Below, one piece after another: positions 56,893 through 64,000 of a stretch of DNA of 64,000 nucleotides. The notes under the pieces are model-generated. The model saw only the letters and a list, made by a program, of their open reading frames with translations, made no database searches and had not been told where the DNA came from. The DNA lies in NCBI RefSeq assembly GCF_900187455.1, contig NZ_FYDX01000008.1:62001-126000 (forward strand), in the 5' to 3' direction. Positions within the stretch are counted from its first letter, which is position 1; each line of letters begins with the position of its first letter. The translations under genes and the position numbers were made by a program. This DNA comes from Pseudomonas sp. Irchel 3E13. GTDB taxonomy: Bacteria > Pseudomonadota > Gammaproteobacteria > Pseudomonadales > Pseudomonadaceae.

Positions 56893-59196
56893 TCACACGT
56901 CCTTGGCCGGAACGATCGGAAGCTGGATAAAGCCCGGGCGGTCCGGCCCGGTGTAGACCGTGTTCCACGCGCCGTCGTGGTAGCCGGCGTCATAGCCATG
57001 ACGAGGGCCGTGATCGACGCCGTCGAACGGCTGGATATCCACGCGCAGGCGGTAGCCTTTGCGGAGCAACGCGGTGTTCGGAATGATCTCGATCTCGACC
57101 GGCACCACTTCATCGCTTTTCAGCGGTGCATGGTCTGCCCGGCGGTGGGTGTGCTTGACGGTGTAGTGGGTCGAGCGCGCCGTATCGATCGTGCGGTGCG
57201 ACGCCTTCAGCCAGCCCTTGGCGAGGGGATAGTTGGGGACGTTCATGCCCATGGTGGTCGGCCCGGCGTAGTCGACTTCCTGGCCGTTTTCGTCGAGGAC
57301 CCGCAGGCTCAGGTAGATGTCCATGTCCGCGCTGCTGGATGAGACCCACACGCGGGCTTTGCCGTAGCCGGCGAACACCATGTCCTCGGTCAATGGCTCG
57401 CTGATGAACGCGATGCCGGTTTTCCAGATTTCCAGGACCGACGGCGGCTTGACTGGCAGGAAGCAGGGCGCAATGCCCATGCGCAGGTCCAGGGGAATCT
57501 CGGCGGAGTAGCGCGCTTGGGCATCGGTCGCGGGCGGCGTCGGCAACAGGCGCAGGAAGTCAGTGCGGTAGGCATCGCCTTGCCAGTCCGAGGGCGAGGC
57601 GTCGAAGTACCAGCGCGGGTAGGTCGTCCTGGCGATCGGCCATTCCTGTTCCTCTTGCAGGTAAGAGGCGCCGTTGCCACTGCGAATCTCCAGGCGCACC
57701 GGCGGCGTGTCCATGATGCCGTTGTCGATACCCTTTAACCAATGATCGAAGAACGCGCGATGGTCGGCGATGGCGCTTCGTGAGTAGGGCTTGGTAAACC
57801 AGTCTTCCCAGAAGTCTATTTTCTTGGCCGTGGTGTTCGTCGCCAGGTACGCCTCGCTGCTGCCAAGCTGGTGGAAATGCGCCATATGGGTGGTGCAGGC
57901 CACGGTCCAGAGCGGCACCTTGACCTTGCTCATGTCCGGACTCATCAGAATCGTGGAGCGGGGGCCGAATGCGGTCGTGGTGTCGGCGTCCCTGAAGGGG
58001 GTTGCTTTGAGCAGGCCGATAAAGTCGACGGCATTGGGCTCGCCGCATACGGCCGCGAGGACGCCCGCCTTGTACCAGTGAGTGAAGAACTCTTCGTTGA
58101 GAATCCCGCCGGTGTACGCCACTTCGTCGTACAGATCGACATCGGTGCCGATGGCGATCATTGCTTTCAGATGCCGCGGTTGCAGGCTCGCGGCGGCGTG
58201 TTGGCTCATCGCGTAGTACGACATACCCCACAGGCCGACGTTGCCGTTGCACCAGCTCTGCACCCCGGCCCAATCGATCGCATCGCGAAACGCCTCGGCG
58301 GTCTCGATGCCAAAAGGTGCGAGTGTGCCAGGGTTCTTGCCTGAGCCCGGGCCATCGACACGCACCAGCACGTAGTCGTGGGGCACCCAGTCCACGGTGT
58401 TTGCCGTTTCGTGGTTTTCGAACACTTGCCCCTCGGGGTTGCCATGGAAATAGCGCTCTTCCATCTCTTCGTGGGCGGCAAAATCGGCATCGTCGGCGAT
58501 CGAGTGGTGATAGAACGCACGGCCGTAAGGACCGCAGTTCATGATCACCGGGAACTGCCCGTCCTTGGCCGGGCGGAAGACATCCGCGTACACGTGCAGG
58601 CCGTTCTTCAGCGGAATCTTCACGTCCTTGAAACGCAGGATTCCGAGGATATTGCGCCGTACTTCATTTCGCGCCGTCGCCGCGGTGCACAGCTCGCGCG
58701 GTGTGCGCTCGGTAAACAAGCCCGCTGCCGAAAGTTCGGCGAGCAGGGTGGCGATCAAGGGGTCTTGTTCGAACTCGAGGGCTGGGTTCAGGGCCAGGCC
58801 GGCAAAGGAAATATCGTGGCGGAAGTTGATCCGGTGTTTGCCGATGATGTCGTGTACGGCCGGGTCGATGTTGATGCCACCGTTCAGATCACCGTCGCGG
58901 TCAAGCGAGCAGACGAATCGTGCAATGTTGGTCAACCCGGCATCGAGCAGCTTGCTGATATTGCCGTCTACGCGGCTGACGATATCTGCCAGGTTGATGT
59001 GCGGGGCGCCGATAGCCGAGCCGATTGATGTGTTGCCAACCAGAAAGGCGATGCGCTCGCCCTCACGGTATTGGAACTCGCCCTTTTCAGTAGTGATTCC
59101 GGCAAGGCTGGGGGTCTGGTATTTCAAGCCGGCAACCGGGCCGGAAAAAATACCGGTGCGTAGCGTGCGCTGAAACGTCTGCGGGGTATCGCTCAT
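56893..59196 (-). CDS. CocE/NonD-type hydrolase with an extra N-terminal domain
   Basis: This 767-residue protein has a C-terminal alpha/beta-hydrolase plus jelly-roll of the CocE/X-Pro dipeptidyl-peptidase S15 type: DVKIPLKNGLHVYADVFRPA around residue 190, nucleophile Ser in VGLWGMSYYAMSQH (about residue 325), FFDHWLKGIDNGIMD with the Asp region, and a beta-rich end. The family hydrolyses esters and amides. Residues 1-185 form an additional domain (GIFSGPVAGLKYQTPSLAGI, GEFQYREGERIAFLVG, NIARFVCSLDRDGDLNGGI) of the sort seen at the N-termini of bacterial surface lipoproteins, but without a signal peptide. AGAGGAC lies upstream. It faces the TetR gene at 59339. Confidence 0.88.
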   Translation of the reverse strand: MSDTPQTFQRTLRTGIFSGPVAGLKYQTPSLAGITTEKGEFQYREGERIAFLVGNTSIGSAIGAPHINLADIVSRVDGNISKLLDAGLTNIARFVCSLDRDGDLNGGINIDPAVHDIIGKHRINFRHDISFAGLALNPALEFEQDPLIATLLAELSAAGLFTERTPRELCTAATARNEVRRNILGILRFKDVKIPLKNGLHVYADVFRPAKDGQFPVIMNCGPYGRAFYHHSIADDADFAAHEEMEERYFHGNPEGQVFENHETANTVDWVPHDYVLVRVDGPGSGKNPGTLAPFGIETAEAFRDAIDWAGVQSWCNGNVGLWGMSYYAMSQHAAASLQPRHLKAMIAIGTDVDLYDEVAYTGGILNEEFFTHWYKAGVLAAVCGEPNAVDFIGLLKATPFRDADTTTAFGPRSTILMSPDMSKVKVPLWTVACTTHMAHFHQLGSSEAYLATNTTAKKIDFWEDWFTKPYSRSAIADHRAFFDHWLKGIDNGIMDTPPVRLEIRSGNGASYLQEEQEWPIARTTYPRWYFDASPSDWQGDAYRTDFLRLLPTPPATDAQARYSAEIPLDLRMGIAPCFLPVKPPSVLEIWKTGIAFISEPLTEDMVFAGYGKARVWVSSSSADMDIYLSLRVLDENGQEVDYAGPTTMGMNVPNYPLAKGWLKASHRTIDTARSTHYTVKHTHRRADHAPLKSDEVVPVEIEIIPNTALLRKGYRLRVDIQPFDGVDHGPRHGYDAGYHDGAWNTVYTGPDRPGFIQLPIVPAKDV

Positions 59197-59273
59197 GACG
59201 AGGTCCTCTTGTTGTGCAGATCTTGGTGTTCCGTGGGAGCAGCGACGCGAGTGTAGGAGCTTGAAGAAATTAA

Positions 59274-59289
59274 CTCAACATTCGTTGAG
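59274..59289. promoter_or_regulatory. Candidate TetR operator CTCAAC-ATTC-GTTGAG
   Basis: This perfect 6-bp-arm inverted repeat lies in the divergent gap between the CocE-type gene and the TetR gene, 50 bases before the TetR start. It is very close to the motif at 19740-19755 in the gap beside the paralogous TetR gene. Repression of both divergent promoters is the likely result of binding. Confidence 0.7.
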
Positions 59290-59338
59290 AAAATTATATA
59301 AGCTGCTGACCAACCAACAACCGCAGGTTGCAAGAGCG

Positions 59339-59962
59339 ATGACAGGCGACAAGGAAACAGCACCAAGGAAGGTCGTGACGCGCGGGCCAGGACGGCGATC
59401 AGGTTCGGTCAGCAGCCGGCAGGCGGTGCTCGACGCCGCGCGCGCGCGTTTCGCCAACGATGGCTTCACCGCGACGACGATGCGTCGGGTGGCCGCAGAT
59501 GCGGGGGTCGACGTGTCGATGGTGATGCAGTTTTTTCGTTCGAAAGACGGGCTTTTCGCCGCCGTGATGAACATTCCGCAATCGGCGCTGGAGAAGCTCG
59601 GCGAGGTGTTCGAGGGCGCGGACGAGCAGTTGGGCGAGCGCGTTGTTCGGGCTTTCTTCAAGGCCTGGGAGGGGGAACCCGAGGAATCGGAGCCGCTGAT
59701 GGCGATGCTAAGAAACGCGATGGTGAATGAGCAGGCGCGCGATCATCTGCGCGACTACATCGAATCCAGGCTGGCAACGGGCGGCACCGAAACGCTCGGG
59801 CCGAATGCCCGGCTGCGGGCTGGTCTGGCGTTATCCATGCTGGTGGGGGTGCTGACGGGCAGGCAAATCATCGGTGTGCCGGTGCTCGCCGAGGCGCAGC
59901 GGGAGACCTTGGTCACGACGCTTGCCCCGGCGATCCAGCAGACGCTGCTGCCGACTGGCTGA
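59339..59962 (+). CDS. TetR-family regulator, paralogue of the 19095 gene
   Basis: This 207-residue TetR protein has a basic start (KVVTRGPGRRSGSVSSRQ), HTH TATTMRRVAADAGVDVSMVMQFF (here residues 45-67, quoted as ATTMRRVAADAGVDVSMV) and ligand-domain stretches GLFAAVMNIPQSALEKLGE and LRAGLALSMLVGVLTGRQ. ATG 59339 matches the paralogue's length; an in-frame start at 59195 would run through the operator. The divergent CocE-type gene and the shared operator suggest it is its repressor. Effector unknown, but a product of the hydrolases is a good guess. Its 3' end forms one arm of a long hairpin. Confidence 0.9.
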   Translation: MTGDKETAPRKVVTRGPGRRSGSVSSRQAVLDAARARFANDGFTATTMRRVAADAGVDVSMVMQFFRSKDGLFAAVMNIPQSALEKLGEVFEGADEQLGERVVRAFFKAWEGEPEESEPLMAMLRNAMVNEQARDHLRDYIESRLATGGTETLGPNARLRAGLALSMLVGVLTGRQIIGVPVLAEAQRETLVTTLAPAIQQTLLPTG

Positions 59963-59998
59963 TCTGCGCCCGTTGCGGTGCGCAGATCAGCCAGTCGG
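59951..59998. terminator. Very long perfect hairpin between convergent genes
   Basis: Arms of 19 bp (CCGACTGGCTGATCTGCGC, 59951-59969, and its exact complement at 59980-59998) enclose a 10-base loop. The left arm includes the TetR stop codon. The next gene is convergent and stops at 60006. No T tract follows, so it could be a two-way terminator that relies on stem strength, or a stabiliser of both 3' ends. Confidence 0.7.
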
Positions 59999-60005
59999 TC
60001 AGCGT

Positions 60006-62267
60006 TCAAGGCACCACAGGTATCTGCAGATAGCTCGGGTGTTGCGGGCCGGTGTAGATCCGGTTCACTGCATCGACGTGATAGCTCTTGTCATAGGCGC
60101 GGACGGGAACGCCTGCGGGCGCATAAGGCTGGATATCCACCAGCAACCGATGACCTTTGCGGATCAACGCTGTACTAGGGTTGAGGCCGACTTCGATCGG
60201 CACGATTTCGTCGCTGTGCAGCGGCGCGCAGTCTTTCTCCAGGTGGGTATGAACAGGCCAGTAAGCGGTAGAGCGTTCGCTGTCGAGCTTGCGCCGCGAG
60301 ACCTTCAACAGGCCGTGGCCGACCGGGTGAATGTGTACCGGGTCCACTGGAAGCACTACGGACTCGTAGCGAATCTCCTGACCCTGCTCATCCAGCACCC
60401 GCAGTGACACGAACGCGTCCATGTCCGCGCTGCTCGATGCAACCCACAGACCCACTTTCATATAACCCGCGAGCACCATGTCTTCGCTCATCGGTTCGCT
60501 GACAAACGAGACGCCGGTTGACCAGCGCGGCGTGCCGTCAGTGGAACCGCCGGGCGCGAGGGTCGGGGTGCCAAGGTCCAGGTGCGCGTCGTATTCGGCG
60601 CTGGCGTTCGCGCTGGGCACGGTCTCGATGATGCGCAGCACATCCGGGCGGCGCGGGTCTTTCTGCCAGGCCGAAGGTCGGGCGTCGAGATACCAGCGGC
60701 GGTATTGGGTTCGCGTAATCGGCCATTCCTGCTCGTGCAGGACGAAATGGGCACCGTTGCCGGTACGGACTTGCACCCGCACCGGTGCTTCGTCCATTAC
60801 GCCGTTGTCGATACCCTTGAGCCAGTAATCGAAGTAACGCATGTGTTCGGCGAGCGACTTGTTGCTGTACGAGCCGGGGAACCACGCGTCGGTGAAGTCG
60901 AACTTGCGCGCCTTGGCTGCGGTGGAACGAATGAAGGTTTCGCTGCTGCCCAACTGGTGAATGATGGCGCCTACCTGAGGCCCGACGATCCAGACCGGCG
61001 CAGTGGCCTTGCTCATGTCCGGGCGCATGAAGATGCTGCCGTGCGGGCCGTAGGCGTTGATGTCGTTGAATGGCGTGGCCAGCACACGGGCCATCCAGTC
61101 GGTCTCGGGGCGCTCGCCGCAGTGGTTGTTGCCGGACCAGATCTTCCACCACCAGTTCCAGAACCCGGAACCGAAGATGCCACCGCCGTACAGCGCCTCG
61201 TTGTAGATATCGGCGTCGGTGCCTTGGGCGATCATCGCTTTCAGGTGGGACGGCTGCAGGCTGGCAACGTTGTGCTGGGCCATGGCCAGGTACGACATGC
61301 CCCACAAACCGACATTGCCGTTGGACCACGGCTGGGTGCCGGCCCATTCGATGGCGTCGTAATAGTCTTCGGCCTCCTGCACGCTGAACGGCGCTTGCAG
61401 GCCCGGGCTCTTGCACACGCCGCGGGCATCGACGCGGATACACACGTAGCCTTCCGGGACCCAGACCGAGGTGTCGACGGTCTCGTGGTTTTCATACTGG
61501 GCGCCATCCGGGTTGCCGGAGAAATAGCGGTCCTCCATCTCTTCTTTGCGGATGACGTCGGCTTCGTTGCAAATACAGTCGTGATAGAAGCTTTTGCCGT
61601 AGAAGCCTTTGCTCATGACGATCGGGTACTGGCCCTCGGCTGCCGGGCGGAAAACGTCGGCACAGACATAGGACCCATCGCGCAGCGGAATGCGCACATC
61701 GGTCATCTTCACGATGCCGCGAATGTTGCGGCGCAGCTCGTTGCGGCTGGTGGCGGCGTCGCACAGGGTGCGCGGCGTTCTGGCGGTGAATACGCCCGGG
61801 GTGGCGTTCAGCGTTTCGAGGATGTGCTGCAGGGTCGGGTCGTTGGCAAATCCGGCGGGGCCGCCTTGGCCCATGGGCATGACGGGCGGGCTGAAGTTGA
61901 TCGGGGTGGCGCCGATCAGCTCATGCACCTGGGGTGCGATGGTGACTCCCGACTCGATATTGCCTTGCTGGTCCAGGGTATGGACGAAGCGGGCCATATT
62001 GGTCACCGAAGGATCCAGCAGCTTGTCGATCTTGCCGTCTACGCGGTTGGCCAGTTGGGCCAGGTTCAAGCGTGGCGCCGCCTCTACGGCGCCCAGAACG
62101 ATGCCGCCAACCATGAAGCTGATGGCCTCGTCGGCGCGGTATTGAAATTCGCCCTTGTCCGAGGTCACGCCAGACAAGGTGGGCGTGCGGTATTTGAGAC
62201 CGACGATCGGGCCGGCGAACACACCGGTCAAAACAGGACCCGAAATGGGTGCAGAAGACTTGGTCAT
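60006..62267 (-). CDS. CocE/NonD-type hydrolase with an extra N-terminal domain, second copy
   Basis: This 753-residue paralogue of the 56893 protein has the same order: an N-terminal domain (VFAGPIVGLKYRTPTLSGV, GEFQYRADEAISFMVG, NMARFVHTLDQQGNIESGV), then VRIPLRDGSYVCADVFRPA, the nucleophile Ser in VGLWGMSYLAMAQH (about residue 324) and YFDYWLKGIDNGVMD, ending in the jelly-roll part. ATG 62267 aligns with the paralogue's start; an ATG at 62285 and a further start at 62324 are less likely. It is in line with another CocE-type gene upstream (62321-64000), 53 bases away, so they form an operon. Ester or amide substrates are expected; no signal peptide is seen. Confidence 0.87.
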   Translation of the reverse strand: MTKSSAPISGPVLTGVFAGPIVGLKYRTPTLSGVTSDKGEFQYRADEAISFMVGGIVLGAVEAAPRLNLAQLANRVDGKIDKLLDPSVTNMARFVHTLDQQGNIESGVTIAPQVHELIGATPINFSPPVMPMGQGGPAGFANDPTLQHILETLNATPGVFTARTPRTLCDAATSRNELRRNIRGIVKMTDVRIPLRDGSYVCADVFRPAAEGQYPIVMSKGFYGKSFYHDCICNEADVIRKEEMEDRYFSGNPDGAQYENHETVDTSVWVPEGYVCIRVDARGVCKSPGLQAPFSVQEAEDYYDAIEWAGTQPWSNGNVGLWGMSYLAMAQHNVASLQPSHLKAMIAQGTDADIYNEALYGGGIFGSGFWNWWWKIWSGNNHCGERPETDWMARVLATPFNDINAYGPHGSIFMRPDMSKATAPVWIVGPQVGAIIHQLGSSETFIRSTAAKARKFDFTDAWFPGSYSNKSLAEHMRYFDYWLKGIDNGVMDEAPVRVQVRTGNGAHFVLHEQEWPITRTQYRRWYLDARPSAWQKDPRRPDVLRIIETVPSANASAEYDAHLDLGTPTLAPGGSTDGTPRWSTGVSFVSEPMSEDMVLAGYMKVGLWVASSSADMDAFVSLRVLDEQGQEIRYESVVLPVDPVHIHPVGHGLLKVSRRKLDSERSTAYWPVHTHLEKDCAPLHSDEIVPIEVGLNPSTALIRKGHRLLVDIQPYAPAGVPVRAYDKSYHVDAVNRIYTGPQHPSYLQIPVVP

Positions 62268-62320
62268 GGGTAGTCCGTGAAACATGCGCGTGAGAGGAGA
62301 GGGTTGCAGTGCCGGAGTCG

Positions 62321-64000
62321 TCAACCCGCCAGGATCGGCAGTTGCAGATACGAGGTATAGCGCCCGCCGGTGTGGATAACGTGCTGCCCGTTGTTGGCGC
62401 CGGTGTATTCAGCAATGCCCGGCATCAGCGTACCGGAGAGGTTCCGCGAGCTGATGATGAAGCGCAGTTGTTCACCTGGGTGGAACGCCCAGCCGAGCGG
62501 AAGCAGGTCGATCTCGATGGCCACGATTTCACCCGGCGAAAGCGTCTCGACGCGGTCGAAGGTATGCGCGGGCACGTCATCGGTTGTCAGCACTTCATCG
62601 AGGTGGCGAGTCGATACGCGCAGGCGGCCATCAGAGCCCTTGTAGCGCAGCACCGTGGCGCCGTGGTCGGTGAGATCGTGAATCCTGGCGCTCTGGTTGG
62701 GCGCGGTGAATTGCTGGAGCGGGGTGCCGAATTTGTCGAGTTTCTGGATCAGCACAAAAAGATCCATGTCGTCGGCACCGCGGGCTTCGACCCACAGGTG
62801 CGCCTTGGGATAGCCCACCATCACGGTTTCCTGGTCGAAGCGGGCGATGAAGGACACCACATCCGGATTGGCGCCGACGTCATACGTTGCCGGCACCTCG
62901 GCACCGGGTGCAGTCGGGCTCAGGGTGCGTGCGCCGCCATCGAGGTACAGCTTGGTCGAAACCACTTCCTTGGGCGGGAATGCCTCTGCCGGCACATTGA
63001 GCCGGTCACCGCCCTGGAAGTCATGAACCGCGTAGCGCACCCGTGGCGTCTGTTCCCAGCCGTTATCCACGTCCTTGAGGTAGCGGTCGAAGAAGCGCCG
63101 CAGGTCTTCGACGTTCGCTTCGTCGTAGTAGTCAGGCCATTCCTGGCTGTTGTGAATGCGCAGCCATTTGTCTGCTGATGCGATGCGCCGCCAGCCGCGG
63201 AACGTGCCGGCGGTGTGCAGCGTGTTGGAGTAACTGGCCACGACGAAGGCGGGCACGGTGATGCGGTCGAATTCGGGAATCTTGTCGGCCCACAACGGGT
63301 TTATCAGCGGGTAGCGCTGCGCCTCGGACAGAATGTCTTCTTTCTGGTTCTTGCCGAAGAAGCTGCCGTTCTGAAGGAGGCCAGCGAAGCCGACGTCAGG
63401 CATGCCGCCGCGCATCACCAGATCGCGGTAAACATCGCTGACACCTTCCCAAGGGTTTATCGCTGCCAGGTGTTTGGGCTGCTCGGCGGCGGTAAACCAC
63501 TGCGACACCGCCAGATACGAGGTGCCGCTCATGCCGACTTTGCCGGTGCACCAGGATTGTTCGGCGAGCCACTCGATCAGGTCGTGGCAGTCACGGCCTT
63601 CCTGGCGGTCCCACAGCACGCTGTCACCTTCGGAATCCACGCCACCACGCACGTCAGGGTTGCAGATGGCATATCCCTGGGCGCACCAGTAGGCCGGGTC
63701 CGGCGCTTCGAACTTGGCCAGCCCCGAGACAACCGAATTGCTCAGCCCGACCAGACCAAATACCCCCATGACGCTGGCGGACGTGCCCTGGCCTTTGCCA
63801 TAGGGACTCCACGCCACGATCACCGGCACCTGCTCGGTGCCGGCAGGGCGGAACACATCAACATAGATAGTCACGCCGTCGCGCAAGGTGACGGCCACGT
63901 CTTTCTCGAAAACGATATCGACAGGCAAGGGCCGAAATGGCGGCGCGACCTGGAAACCCGCCTTCAGCGTTCGGGTACCAGGTTCGAATGCGGTGAACAA
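62321..64000 (-). CDS. CocE/NonD-type hydrolase, third copy, N-terminus beyond window
   Basis: At least 559 residues are encoded, and the frame is still open at base 64000, so the 5' end lies outside. The visible part starts within DVAVTLRDGVTIYVDVFRPAG and has the nucleophile Ser in VGMSGTSYLAVSQW, DVRGGVDSEGD earlier, and the jelly-roll end LRFIISSRNLSGTLMPG. It differs from the other two copies in motif detail and shows no sign of the extra N-terminal domain in the part seen. It is the first gene of this minus-strand operon in the window. Confidence 0.85.
   Translation of the reverse strand: MFTAFEPGTRTLKAGFQVAPPFRPLPVDIVFEKDVAVTLRDGVTIYVDVFRPAGTEQVPVIVAWSPYGKGQGTSASVMGVFGLVGLSNSVVSGLAKFEAPDPAYWCAQGYAICNPDVRGGVDSEGDSVLWDRQEGRDCHDLIEWLAEQSWCTGKVGMSGTSYLAVSQWFTAAEQPKHLAAINPWEGVSDVYRDLVMRGGMPDVGFAGLLQNGSFFGKNQKEDILSEAQRYPLINPLWADKIPEFDRITVPAFVVASYSNTLHTAGTFRGWRRIASADKWLRIHNSQEWPDYYDEANVEDLRRFFDRYLKDVDNGWEQTPRVRYAVHDFQGGDRLNVPAEAFPPKEVVSTKLYLDGGARTLSPTAPGAEVPATYDVGANPDVVSFIARFDQETVMVGYPKAHLWVEARGADDMDLFVLIQKLDKFGTPLQQFTAPNQSARIHDLTDHGATVLRYKGSDGRLRVSTRHLDEVLTTDDVPAHTFDRVETLSPGEIVAIEIDLLPLGWAFHPGEQLRFIISSRNLSGTLMPGIAEYTGANNGQHVIHTGGRYTSYLQLPILAG

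Noticed and set aside
59232..59262. Second REP-like copy before the TetR gene (GTGGGAGC and GTAGGAGC fragments)
   Set aside because: Only short fragments match and no stable hairpin forms, so it is not supported as a REP element.

Overview
The window looks like a chromosomal catabolic island of a Pseudomonas or a close relative. Supporting signs are the high GC content, tightly packed ATGA-overlapping genes, AceE/AceF of gammaproteobacterial type, and a Pseudomonas REP-like hairpin (56227-56258). I saw no rRNA, tRNA, CRISPR array, transposase, integrase or phage gene. Almost every gene encodes uptake, CoA-dependent breakdown, ring cleavage, hydrolysis or regulation.

Layout. (A) 1-15185: a beta-oxidation-like block. 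It holds the end of an SDR gene, an acyl-CoA synthetase divergent from a TetR regulator, then a translationally coupled operon (amidohydrolase, FAH hydrolase, 3-hydroxyacyl-CoA dehydrogenase, thiolase, CMD-like protein), a cytochrome P450, a second amidohydrolase, an adjacent pair of acyl-CoA dehydrogenases, a crotonase-fold enzyme and a third acyl-CoA dehydrogenase. (B) 15243-18794: Cache-domain periplasmic protein, MFS carrier, glutathione peroxidase and an extra-looking panC. (C) 19095-25538: TetR regulator divergent from MFS carrier, OprB-like porin and NmrA-like protein, then a chemoreceptor. (D) 25721-31560: a complete pyruvate dehydrogenase set, aceE-aceF-lpd, with a lipoyl domain fused to E3. 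(E) 31605-35794: hydratase, acyl-CoA dehydrogenase, class III CoA-transferase and CitE-type lyase, matching the itaconate-type Ich/Ict/Ccl set. (F) 35937-42654: HpaB-type flavin monooxygenase, reductase-MarR fusion, extradiol dioxygenase, FAH hydrolase, CMD protein, GST and LysR. (G) 43029-51120: DUF1302, DUF1329, YCF48-like protein and RND permease, then an AAHS-type MFS carrier. (H) 51171-56216: small-barrel enzymes (two VOC, SnoaL, ABM-like), an SMP-30 lactonase and two overlapping LysR genes. (I) 56261-64000: a SnoaL protein and three CocE/NonD-type hydrolases around a TetR gene that is a paralogue of the one in C.

How it may fit together (inference). CocE-type hydrolases would cleave an ester or amide. 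The porin, MFS carriers and the DUF1302/1329/RND system would handle a hydrophobic or aromatic substrate. The P450 and HpaB-type monooxygenase would oxygenate it, the extradiol dioxygenase and FAH hydrolases would open and split rings, and the CoA enzymes would finish the chains. The lyase in block E would release pyruvate and acetyl-CoA, and the PDH next door could burn the pyruvate. Two paralogous TetR regulators about 40 kb apart, with closely similar 16-bp candidate operators, suggest that blocks C and I form one regulon. The substrate cannot be named from the sequence.
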